Source of the DNA: an uncultured Muribaculaceae bacterium
Lineage (GTDB): Bacteria > Bacteroidota > Bacteroidia > Bacteroidales > Muribaculaceae
NCBI GenBank assembly: GCA_910583675.1
Contig: CAJTYH010000005.1
Location: 1-64,000 of the forward strand
Direction of reading: 5' to 3'
DNA: 64,000 nucleotides
In this document: one piece after another, positions 16,137-23,078 of the stretch
How positions within the stretch are numbered: position 1 is the first letter of the stretch
Layout: each line of letters begins with the position of its first letter
Notes under the pieces: model-generated
Seen by the model: only the letters and a program-made list of their open reading frames with translations
Database searches by the model: none
What the model was told of the DNA's origin: nothing
Translations under genes and position numbers: made by a program

Positions 16137-17546
16137 ATGCTTAAAGCAAGCGCATCAGCGGCAGCTATAGCCGCAATAACTCTCGCAGCCTCAATCTTCA
16201 CATCATGCGAAGATACTCCCAACGTGGGTTCATCACTGGTAGAGAACTCCTCTCAGATAATGGTATTCGATGATTTTACCATTACAGGGAAGACCGTAGA
16301 CAATCCATCTGTACAGACCCGAAATACGACCCAGGTATTGGGTACGATTACGGCAGACGGCTACGGCACATTTTCTTCCGATTTCGTCACCGAATTCCTT
16401 CCTGCCTCCAAGATAGATACCCACGGCATAACACTCGATCAGGTGGACAACCTTGTTGACTCGCTCAAAATACGTTTCTACGTTCCTGTGGGATCAACCG
16501 TCGGGGATACCATCGCTCCCATGGGTCTGGAATTATACCAGCTCGGAAGCAAACTTTCCACCCCCATAAACAGCAACACCCCCGTAAATACCGAAGGACT
16601 GAAACTACTCGCCAAGAAAGTGTATGTGTGCAACGCATTGGGAGAATCGGACTCTATCAAAAAACTGTCATACCGCCCCATTGACGTAAAAATAGACGAC
16701 AACGGTAAACTTGCACGTCAACTGTTCCGGCTGTACCTCACAAAACCGGAGGTATTCCAGATGCCATCCCTTTTCGCACAGAATTTTCCTGGCATATACG
16801 TGCGCACCTCATACGGAAGCGGACGCGTTGTAGGCATCTCAACAACCATTATGACCATGTATTACCATACCTTCGGCACAGACGAAGAGGGAAAACAGAT
16901 AACCCACCGTCATGAGGGCGCATACTTCGCAGTTACCCCGGAAGTGATATTGAACAACATGATAAAATACACTCCCGACCAAAAGCTGAAAGGACGTCTT
17001 GACGCCGGAGAGAACATACTCGTGGCACCCGTCGGCTACGACATGGAAATCAAATTCCCTATAGAAGAAGTCATAAGCAAATACAAGGAAAATGCCGGAA
17101 ACCTCTCGGTGATCAACAACCTCAGCCTTGATCTCCCGGCTGTGGCAATTGAAAACGAGTACGACATCAACCCTCCTACCAACATATTGATGGTTCTTAC
17201 AAAAGACAAGGAAAAATTCTTCCGTCTCTCCGAGCTTACAGACGACGAGACATCCTTCTATGCCACATACGACTCGGAAAACAAGCGTTACCGCTTCGCC
17301 GGTCTACGTCCCTACCTGCTAAAGATGTTGGAAAAACATAATGCCGGCACACTCACGCCCGATGATTACACCTTCACTTTGACCCCCGTATCCGTGATCA
17401 TGGAGACCAATACTAACGACTATTATGGCACCGGTACAAGCTATCTTAGCGCCATAAACCCCTATATCGGCAATCCCGTCATGGTAAAACTTGACCTTGA
17501 CAAGGCCGCCGTCAACTTCACATTCTCCAAGCAGAATGTAAACTGA
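16137..17546 (+). CDS. DUF4270 family lipoprotein
   Basis: 469 aa with a signal peptide and lipobox (LAASIFTSC, Cys at about residue 24). The mature part begins EDTPNVGSSLVENSSQI and has the DUF4270 features (VDNLVDSLKIRFYVP, TDGHIYV-like strands, and a late segment ENTNDYYGTGTSY). The protein should be surface- or periplasm-anchored; function is unknown. It follows the glycogen synthase by 33 bases and is probably in the same operon, as in other Bacteroidales. Confidence 0.9.
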   Translation: MLKASASAAAIAAITLAASIFTSCEDTPNVGSSLVENSSQIMVFDDFTITGKTVDNPSVQTRNTTQVLGTITADGYGTFSSDFVTEFLPASKIDTHGITLDQVDNLVDSLKIRFYVPVGSTVGDTIAPMGLELYQLGSKLSTPINSNTPVNTEGLKLLAKKVYVCNALGESDSIKKLSYRPIDVKIDDNGKLARQLFRLYLTKPEVFQMPSLFAQNFPGIYVRTSYGSGRVVGISTTIMTMYYHTFGTDEEGKQITHRHEGAYFAVTPEVILNNMIKYTPDQKLKGRLDAGENILVAPVGYDMEIKFPIEEVISKYKENAGNLSVINNLSLDLPAVAIENEYDINPPTNILMVLTKDKEKFFRLSELTDDETSFYATYDSENKRYRFAGLRPYLLKMLEKHNAGTLTPDDYTFTLTPVSVIMETNTNDYYGTGTSYLSAINPYIGNPVMVKLDLDKAAVNFTFSKQNVN

Positions 17547-17621
17547 TGCAAACTGAACGTAAACTGAATTTCGCCTGACAAAAAGTCATCCGATTATTGC
17601 TGATATTTCAAAATAAATAAC

Positions 17622-17629
17622 TAACTTTG
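17622..17629 (+). promoter_or_regulatory. -7 box of the tRNA-Thr gene
   Basis: TAACTTTG lies 46 bases before the mature tRNA 5' end, with TTGC about 21 bases upstream. Confidence 0.6.
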
Positions 17630-17675
17630 CACCGCAAATAAGAGGTCTGCTTCCTACAACCAAGCAGCCCCACAA

Positions 17676-17748
17676 GCCGCAATAGCTCAGTTGGTAGAGC
17701 ATTTCATTCGTAACGAAAAGGTCGTGGGTTCGAGCCCCACTCGCGGCT
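17676..17748 (+). tRNA. tRNA-Thr (anticodon CGT)
   Basis: A 73-nt cloverleaf: acceptor GCCGCAA/TCGCGGC (one A-C mismatch), D-stem GCTC/GAGC, 7-base anticodon loop TTCGTAA giving anticodon CGT (codon ACG), T-stem GTGGG/CCCAC with loop TTCGAGC, discriminator T. The 3' end after integration reads CCT, so CCA is not fully encoded in the present arrangement. The 3' 15 bases are the prophage attachment core. Confidence 0.97.
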
Positions 17749-17750
17749 CC
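17736..17750 (+). repeat. attL core (tRNA 3' end)
   Basis: CCCACTCGCGGCTCC, identical to 60766-60780. The core covers the 3' half of the T-stem and the acceptor, so the tRNA stays functional after integration. The match ends exactly at 17735/60765 and 17751/60781. Confidence 0.95.
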
Positions 17751-17756
17751 TAACTA

Positions 17757-17800
17757 TCTCGCTAAGTTGTTTGTAATAAATAACTTAGCGAGATTTATTT
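17757..17800 (+). terminator. Phage-supplied terminator for tRNA-Thr
   Basis: Perfect arms TCTCGCTAAGTT (17757-17768) and AACTTAGCGAGA (17782-17793) followed by TTTATTT. It lies just inside the prophage and replaces the host hairpin now displaced to 60779-60836. Confidence 0.85.
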
Positions 17801-17803
17801 AAT

Positions 17804-17835
17804 ACCACAAAGCACATACAAAGCACTTTTCGACA
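17804..17835 (+). repeat. Integrase arm-type site, left copy
   Basis: A 32-bp element containing two CACAAAGCAC/ACAAAGCACTTTT half-motifs. It matches 60619-60650 at 29 of 32 bases in the same orientation. Its position just inside attL fits an integrase arm site. Confidence 0.65.
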
Positions 17836-17898
17836 AAGCAAAAGCGAAACGCGCCTAACCTCACGGCCGGACGCATTCTTAAAAGCTACTACGGATTA

Positions 17899-18423
17899 TT
17901 AGAATTTTCGTTTGAGGTAAAGAAAAAACAACCACACGAGCGCGGCAATGCAAACACCCAGGCCGATGCGCATAAACATTGTTTCATACCATTTAGGTTG
18001 TTCCGGCTTCGTATCGGTCTGCTCGGTCGCTTCGGTGCGTCCACCTGAGATTCCGTTGTACTGCTCACGGTGTCCGGCGATACTATCTTTTTTCTCGGCA
18101 ATTCCTGTGGCTTGGATCATCGCGCCTTTGCCGTGACCCCGGATTGCTTTAACACCCTCCAGTACCATATTGCCTACGCTGTCTATTGTAACTTTGCCGC
18201 CGCCCTCAATAAATTCCACCTCGCCCCGGTTTTCATACCCTGCTGCGGTTTTGGTGGTGTCGGTGATTTCGTGAGTCTGCTTGGTTAGATTCTTGCTTAT
18301 CTTTGTGGTATCGGCATACTCAACCGCTTTGATACTTTCGGTTACTATCGCTTTTTTCGCTTTGCAGGAAAAAAGGCTTATAGCGACGACAAATGTCGTT
18401 ATGAGGCAGAGATAGAGTTTCAT
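17899..18423 (-). CDS. Probable unimolecular spanin (lipoprotein plus C-terminal TM)
   Basis: 174 aa. An N-terminal signal peptide ends in a lipobox (VVAISLFSC, Cys at about 20). A hydrophilic, glycine- and threonine-rich middle follows, and one C-terminal membrane helix (about 150-169, IGLGVCIAALVWLFFLYL) ends in KRKF. An outer-membrane lipid anchor and an inner-membrane helix in one chain is the u-spanin plan of phage T1 gp11, which fuses the two membranes in the last step of lysis. Its ATG overlaps the endolysin stop (ATGA). The identification rests on architecture and position, not on homology. Confidence 0.7.
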   Translation of the reverse strand: MKLYLCLITTFVVAISLFSCKAKKAIVTESIKAVEYADTTKISKNLTKQTHEITDTTKTAAGYENRGEVEFIEGGGKVTIDSVGNMVLEGVKAIRGHGKGAMIQATGIAEKKDSIAGHREQYNGISGGRTEATEQTDTKPEQPKWYETMFMRIGLGVCIAALVWLFFLYLKRKF

Positions 18424-18995
18424 GGCTTGTAGGTTATAGCGTTAAGACGGCGCAGCCATCCTTTTTTGAATTTGTTATTTTTTGGTCGGCTAACGCAAAT
18501 GCATTCTATAAACTCTTTGCGTTCTGCCATAATCCGGGCAAAGAATTTTTTCGGATCCTGCGTATTTAGCGCGGAAAGGGTTTTAGAGCCTACCACGCCG
18601 TCGGGCGTAACTCCTAACACCTGTTGGGGTATAGTAATGCCATATTTGCCACTTACCCAAACCCAATCAACCAATATTTCAGCAACGGATTGGTTATTGA
18701 TTCGGTCGGCTTGCCATTTATCCCAAAACATCGTTTTGAGAATGTCTAGCCACTGCCCGTATGAGATATTGCGCAAACGTTCTACGGTCGGGCGTGGATA
18801 GCTTTTTTTATGGCAATAAGCCTCGTAGGTGGCGATAGTAACACCTGCCATTGTTGCACCCCCTAAATCGTCGGGGTCATTGTTATATCCTGTATTTCGA
18901 GCCTTCTCAAAAAGTTGTTCGCCTGTCATTCCAACAGACTTTACACCCGATTCAAATTCAATTATAAACGGAATGAATTTTTCAATATTTGCCAT
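18420..18995 (-). CDS. Endolysin, GH108-type N-acetylmuramidase
   Basis: The start is MANIEKFIPFI (18995). The N-terminal GH108 domain shows the catalytic-Glu region FIIEFESG, the signature NDPDDLGGATMAGVT (about 40-54) and the later FWDKWQADRI. The C-terminal part with VLGVTPDGVVGSKTLSALN is the PG_binding_3 peptidoglycan-binding segment. The family cleaves the glycan strands of peptidoglycan. No signal sequence is present, so a holin-type protein is needed for export. It lies directly upstream of the spanin. Confidence 0.92.
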   Translation of the reverse strand: MANIEKFIPFIIEFESGVKSVGMTGEQLFEKARNTGYNNDPDDLGGATMAGVTIATYEAYCHKKSYPRPTVERLRNISYGQWLDILKTMFWDKWQADRINNQSVAEILVDWVWVSGKYGITIPQQVLGVTPDGVVGSKTLSALNTQDPKKFFARIMAERKEFIECICVSRPKNNKFKKGWLRRLNAITYKP

Positions 18996-19010
18996 AATCA
19001 CTATTTCTTA

Positions 19011-19361
19011 TCAATATTCACTCGGCGGAACCCGGTCTCCGCAACCACGTTTCAGACACTTCTTTGCCTCTGCCTCGGCAAGCTTAAGCTCCACTTCATG
19101 GCGGGCACGCAGCTCATCCAAGCGTGCGGCTTGTTCCTCCCTCAATTCAATATAGATCTTGTCTATCTTTGCATCACGTTCCGCAAGGCGTTTTTCGTAC
19201 CATTCTATCTGCCTCCGGTAGTTCTCATTTTCCGCGGCCTCGGCTGTAGCGGCATCCTGTCTCGCAGTCGCCTTTCGCGATAGCCACCATTTGGAGAAAT
19301 GTACTATACCTTCCACACCTCCAATGGTGCCTATTATCGTAAGTATCTGCTCAATTCCCAT
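19011..19361 (-). CDS. Membrane-anchored coiled-coil protein, candidate holin-associated
   Basis: 116 aa. A hydrophobic N-terminal segment (MGIEQILTIIGTIGGVEGIV) is followed by a basic patch FSKWWLSRK. A long charged coiled coil (about 40-100) follows, ending with a Cys-containing tail. The position directly before the endolysin suggests a lysis role, either holin or antiholin-like, but the hydrophobic segment is short and single. An alternative is a membrane-tethered tail-module protein. Confidence 0.55.
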   Translation of the reverse strand: MGIEQILTIIGTIGGVEGIVHFSKWWLSRKATARQDAATAEAAENENYRRQIEWYEKRLAERDAKIDKIYIELREEQAARLDELRARHEVELKLAEAEAKKCLKRGCGDRVPPSEY

Positions 19362-19364
19362 ATC

Positions 19365-19742
19365 CTACTCGTCCGAAATCCCGTTCTTCTCGCGTTCGAG
19401 CTGTTCCCTCGCCGATCGCTTGCACTGTTCGCGGTACTCCTGGTATGCGTCGTACTCGCTGCGGTGGCGCTCGGTCGCCCCGGCCATGGCGTTGTTGATA
19501 AGGGCGAACTCCTGCGAGACGCTGTAGCGCTCCCGGATCAGCGCCTCCACCCTCGCCTCGTATTCGGCCTCGGTGTACGGAGGGATCGCGTCGAGTGGCA
19601 GTTCCTCCCATTGCGGCAGGGCATCGGCCTTTACCGTGGTCTTCCTCAATGGCGTGGTAGCGTCCGTCCCGATCATGTGCAGGAAGCGCCCTTCATCGGC
19701 CTCCAGGGCCACGAGGTTGTTGTCAAGTCTCTTCTGTTTCAT
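19365..19742 (-). CDS. Tail-region hypothetical protein, 125 aa
   Basis: Soluble and acidic. The C-terminal half (YTEAEYEARVEALIRERYSV followed by SQEFALINN, then EYDAYQEYREQCKRSAREQL) resembles the helical C-termini of small phage proteins that follow tail-fibre genes (DUF4376-like arrangement). It may be a fibre-assembly or tip accessory protein; that is inference from position and pattern. Confidence 0.6.
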   Translation of the reverse strand: MKQKRLDNNLVALEADEGRFLHMIGTDATTPLRKTTVKADALPQWEELPLDAIPPYTEAEYEARVEALIRERYSVSQEFALINNAMAGATERHRSEYDAYQEYREQCKRSAREQLEREKNGISDE

Positions 19743-19754
19743 AGCGTATTGTTT

Positions 19755-20564
19755 TTATGTGGTTGCGAATGTTATCTGTTTGTCGGCGGCATCCAGCAGC
19801 AACTGGTGCCACTCCGTGTTGGTCTCGTCGTTGAGCTTGGCGAACACGTCCGGATGCACGAGGATGGTGATCGCCACATTTTTGGTCTTTTCAGCAATTA
19901 TGTATGCCAAAGAGGTGTGGCTTAGCATGGGGCTATCCGAAAAATTAAGGCTGACAGCGAGATTGAACAGCCAAATGTCTTCAAGCATTGGCAGGTCGCG
20001 AAAAATATTGTTCCACATCTTTCCGTCGCCCCATGAAATGTTTATGGAGCCGTATATCCTCCTCAGTTTGGGACAAGACGTGAACCATCTGGTCGGTTCT
20101 GCCTGAATTTGAAGACCACCCGGAACACAAGCCTCATGAATAATACCGTCGCGGTAGAATGCATCCGCCGGGGCACCGTCTGCAAAGAAGTATTGCTTAT
20201 CCAATGCGAAGTTTATCCTTGTGGCTGGGTTATAGCGATTGTTTCGATAGCAGCCATACAGGAGGATTCGGCGGGCTTCGCCGGCGGTGATGTCCTTGAG
20301 CGTCCCTTTCTCGAAAAAACCCGTCAGATGATTGTAGGCGGTGTGTTCCAGAAGGTCGGAATTCCTACCTGTAGCCATCCACTGCTGGATCAACTCCTCG
20401 GATGGTTGCTCAAAAGCGGCATCGTTGGCTTCGATGGTCTTGCGCTGTGCGGCGGTCACCTCCCTGTAGTTCTCCGGGGTATCGTCGCCGACGAGCACCT
20501 TGCGGGTGGTGAACGTGTGGAAGTTCGTGGGACGGCTCTCGGTGATGAAATTACCCCCCCACAT
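19755..20564 (-). CDS. Tail-module protein with BspA-type LRR C-terminus
   Basis: 269 aa. After a polar N-terminal part, residues about 160-240 show short leucine-rich units (CPKLRRIYGSINI, LPMLEDIWLFNLAV, SPMLSHTSLAYII). The end, ILVHPDVFAKL...ITFATT, nearly repeats the end of the next upstream gene. It probably belongs to the virion tip or its chaperones, with LRRs contributing surface binding. The LRR part is visibly more AT-rich than its flanks, suggesting separate origin. Confidence 0.65.
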   Translation of the reverse strand: MWGGNFITESRPTNFHTFTTRKVLVGDDTPENYREVTAAQRKTIEANDAAFEQPSEELIQQWMATGRNSDLLEHTAYNHLTGFFEKGTLKDITAGEARRILLYGCYRNNRYNPATRINFALDKQYFFADGAPADAFYRDGIIHEACVPGGLQIQAEPTRWFTSCPKLRRIYGSINISWGDGKMWNNIFRDLPMLEDIWLFNLAVSLNFSDSPMLSHTSLAYIIAEKTKNVAITILVHPDVFAKLNDETNTEWHQLLLDAADKQITFATT

Positions 20565-20615
20565 ATATCTCAGTGAATGAGCTGATTATATTCTGTTGTA
20601 TCATTGTCGGTGAAT

Positions 20616-21470
20616 TTACGTCGTTGCGAATGAGATGTTCTTTGCCGCTGCGGCCTCGAGCAGGGCGAACCACTCGGCGTTGTCCGGGTCGGTCAGCTTG
20701 GAGTATACACCCTTGTGCACCAGCACCGTGAAGCCCTTTTTTGTCTCGCACTTCTCCACCAGATAGTCGAAACTCTCAAGCGAGAGCTTCGGGCAGCCCT
20801 CAAGGTGGATGTCCTTGTTCTGTGTGACCTTGATCTTGACCTCCTCCAGATTGTTGCACTGCTCGAGATCCCTGCTGTTCCAACCGACGGATTCAAGCGG
20901 GGTCATGATGATCCTGAGCTTTAGACAGCAGCGGAACATATAGATGCCGCTTACCCTCACCCAATTGGTGGTGCTGCTTAAGTTCACGACCTCGATGGTG
21001 GAGAGGTAAAACGCGCTCTCGGCGTTCACCCCGTCCCTCAGCGGCTGCGGGATGTTGGTTCTGATCTTGGCTCCCCAGTACTTTTCGCGCAGTGTGTTGG
21101 AGTTGCTCCACTTGGAGTATGTCGCCATCGCCTCCTCATACGTCAGCCAGAGGGTGTTGAGGTAGTACGGCGTATGTCTGCCGTCCTCGTCGTAATGGTC
21201 GTAGTCTATGTCGCCGTACTTGCCGCATGCCGTGCGCCAGAGGTCATCGAACACCTCGCGCTTGGCTCTGAGGGTAAGGGACAGCTCGTCCGCCTCGGAG
21301 AGTCCAAAGTCCCCGGTTACCGCAAGTCTGCCCTGCTTTGCGGCGATCTCCCGTCGAAGCTCCGCGGACGGTATCGTCTCGCGGGTCTCCGGATCCTTGA
21401 CCGCCTCCTCCATGGCCCGTATGCGCCTCTTAAGGTCGCGGGTGCTTATTCCCGCTGGATTATCGCTCAT
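20616..21470 (-). CDS. Tail-module LRR protein, paralogue of the previous gene
   Basis: 284 aa. The N-terminal helical part starts DLKRRIRAMEEAVKDPETRE. The C-terminal LRR-like segment (CCLKLRIIMTPLESV, CNNLEEVKIKV, CPKLSLESFDYLV) ends VLVHKGVYSKL...ISFATT, homologous to the 19755-20564 product. The N-terminal parts do not match, so the two share only a C-terminal module. Probably involved in host-surface recognition, inferred from position among tail proteins. Confidence 0.65.
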   Translation of the reverse strand: MSDNPAGISTRDLKRRIRAMEEAVKDPETRETIPSAELRREIAAKQGRLAVTGDFGLSEADELSLTLRAKREVFDDLWRTACGKYGDIDYDHYDEDGRHTPYYLNTLWLTYEEAMATYSKWSNSNTLREKYWGAKIRTNIPQPLRDGVNAESAFYLSTIEVVNLSSTTNWVRVSGIYMFRCCLKLRIIMTPLESVGWNSRDLEQCNNLEEVKIKVTQNKDIHLEGCPKLSLESFDYLVEKCETKKGFTVLVHKGVYSKLTDPDNAEWFALLEAAAAKNISFATT

Positions 21471-21474
21471 TATT

Positions 21475-21506
21475 TTTTGCGTTTTGTAAAGTTTTTGCTA
21501 TCTTTG
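21475..21506 (+). promoter_or_regulatory. Plus-strand promoter inside the minus-strand tail operon
   Basis: TTTG near 21476-21479, about 19 bases, then TATCTTTG (21499-21506), a full consensus in the 100-bp gap between two tail genes and opposite to them. Downstream RNA can fold: GACCCGCA (about 21513) pairs with TGCGGGTT (about 21555), enclosing CTCTCTTGAGAG. The RNA would be antisense to the fibre gene 3' end. Confidence 0.5.
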
Positions 21507-21571
21507 CATTGCAGACCCGCATCCGCATGTTGGCCTCTCTTGAGAGACCTCGTGGTTGCGGGTTCGCTGTA

Positions 21572-22816
21572 TCATCTCCTCTGCATGCGGCTCTTGGAGA
21601 TCTGGAAGGCATCCAGATGCCATGCATACCTGACATGCAGGTAGAGCCAGTCGGAACATACCGTTCCCATCCTCCGGCGCACCCTCACGAGGCACGTGTT
21701 TGAATCGCTCGTAAGCCCCTCCCGCGTCAGATCCTTCCACTTCCATGCCTTGCGGCTCTTGGGGAGCGTGCTGCCCGGTGTACAGCGTGTCACCCTCTTC
21801 CACAGCTGCACCTGCAAGTCCATGCCGTAAGGCTTCTCGTACCGCAGCCTGAACCCGTACCTTTTCTTCCCCCTGTCGAAACGCAGGATGCGGTGCGTGT
21901 CGCAAACCCATACAGTGTCAGGTAGCAGGGGCTTGGGCATCGTCAGGGAACGGTTAACCCTGTAGAAGACCTTGTTTCCCAACGCATCGTAGCGCACTCC
22001 TATGCAGGAGGTGGCATTGGTCTTGTCTCCGGATCCGGCATCAAGGGCATTAGGGATCCTAATGCGGAAATACAGTCCGCCGTAGTTGAAATCCTGCATA
22101 ACGGCGGGTGCCCATTCCAGTGTCAGATCGTCGCCGTCAAGGGTCGCCACAATCCACTTTTCGTTGATCTTCGTATCCACAAGCTCCGACAAGGGATGCA
22201 ACACTTTCAGTTCGTCCTGAAAGTACAATCCCTTGAGCGATACGTGACCGCTTCCTCCCGGCATGGGAACCCTTATGAAACCCCGGTCAAGGTAGGCCAG
22301 ACCCGGATGGGCGCCAAGCGACGGGGTGCGGCGCACCAGCCTTGTATTGGGATCGCGTTCGATGGCGACGTTTACCATCTCGCGCCCGGTGAAGCGGTAC
22401 AGGGCGTTGCCGCACTCGAACAGTTTCCCGGTGGCGGCGCGGATCTCCCCGTCGGGGGTGAACACGTTGTAGGTGTCCTCCACCGGCGGCACCGGCTCGC
22501 CGTCTCGAAGGAAGCGGTTCTCTCCCCGGTGGAACAGGATCGCGCCCTCCTTGCCGCACCCGTACTCGCTCATCATGCGGATGAACGAATCGAACGGAAG
22601 GGGGGTGTCGCGGTCTCCCTTCTCCCCCTTTTCCCCGCGCAACGCCTCGAGCTGTTCCTCGGTGAAGTCCTCGTACTTGAACGCATCCCCCTTGTCACCC
22701 TTGTACATGGGGAGCACGGCGTGCGCCTCGATCCTCTGCGGGATCAGGTACGCGGCGGCCGTCGGAGGACAGCATCCGCACGCGCATCCGGTCTTGTTGT
22801 CGTTCTCCTGTGCCAT
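21572..22816 (-). CDS. Tail fibre protein with collagen-like segments
   Basis: 414 aa. The N-terminus has a cysteine-rich CACGCCPPT motif, then collagen-type triplets YKGDKGDA and GEKGEKGD (about 38-70), typical of trimeric phage fibres. The remainder is beta-rich with no enzyme motif. Its position between the large tip protein and the LRR proteins supports a receptor-binding or tip fibre. The C-terminal basic end (RRRMGTVC..., SKSRMQRR) is unusual for a fibre tip. Confidence 0.75.
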   Translation of the reverse strand: MAQENDNKTGCACGCCPPTAAAYLIPQRIEAHAVLPMYKGDKGDAFKYEDFTEEQLEALRGEKGEKGDRDTPLPFDSFIRMMSEYGCGKEGAILFHRGENRFLRDGEPVPPVEDTYNVFTPDGEIRAATGKLFECGNALYRFTGREMVNVAIERDPNTRLVRRTPSLGAHPGLAYLDRGFIRVPMPGGSGHVSLKGLYFQDELKVLHPLSELVDTKINEKWIVATLDGDDLTLEWAPAVMQDFNYGGLYFRIRIPNALDAGSGDKTNATSCIGVRYDALGNKVFYRVNRSLTMPKPLLPDTVWVCDTHRILRFDRGKKRYGFRLRYEKPYGMDLQVQLWKRVTRCTPGSTLPKSRKAWKWKDLTREGLTSDSNTCLVRVRRRMGTVCSDWLYLHVRYAWHLDAFQISKSRMQRR

Positions 22817-22819
22817 GGC

Positions 22820-23059
22820 TCATTCCTCCCCCTGTTCCGGTTCGTCGGTTCCCACCGCTTCCTTTTCAGCCCTTGCGGCCTCCATGGCTGCGGCTTTCTC
22901 CTCGGTGATCTCCGCGTAGTTGTCGGCGCTGTCCCCGGTTCCGAGGTACACGCGCCCTGTGAAGTAGGCCGTCTCCAGAGGCTCGTCCTTGCGGTACAGC
23001 CTGTGCCCCGGCGTGGCCTCGAGCACGCGCAGGTCTACGGTCGTTGTCTTGCATTCCAT
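22820..23059 (-). CDS. Small tail-module protein, 79 aa
   Basis: Starts MECKTTTVDLRVLEATPGHR. A beta-rich N-terminal part is followed by an acidic alanine/glutamate tail. It lies between the LRR tip protein and the fibre gene with gaps of 3-19 bases. No function is recognisable. It may be an assembly adaptor of the fibre. Confidence 0.6.
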   Translation of the reverse strand: MECKTTTVDLRVLEATPGHRLYRKDEPLETAYFTGRVYLGTGDSADNYAEITEEKAAAMEAARAEKEAVGTDEPEQGEE

Positions 23060-23078
23060 ATATTCGGTCTCCTTTCTT

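Noticed and set aside
21513..21570. A second tRNA or tRNA-like gene after the antisense promoter
   Set aside because: TGCGGGTTCG resembles a T-arm, but no acceptor stem, D-arm or anticodon arm can be folded around it.
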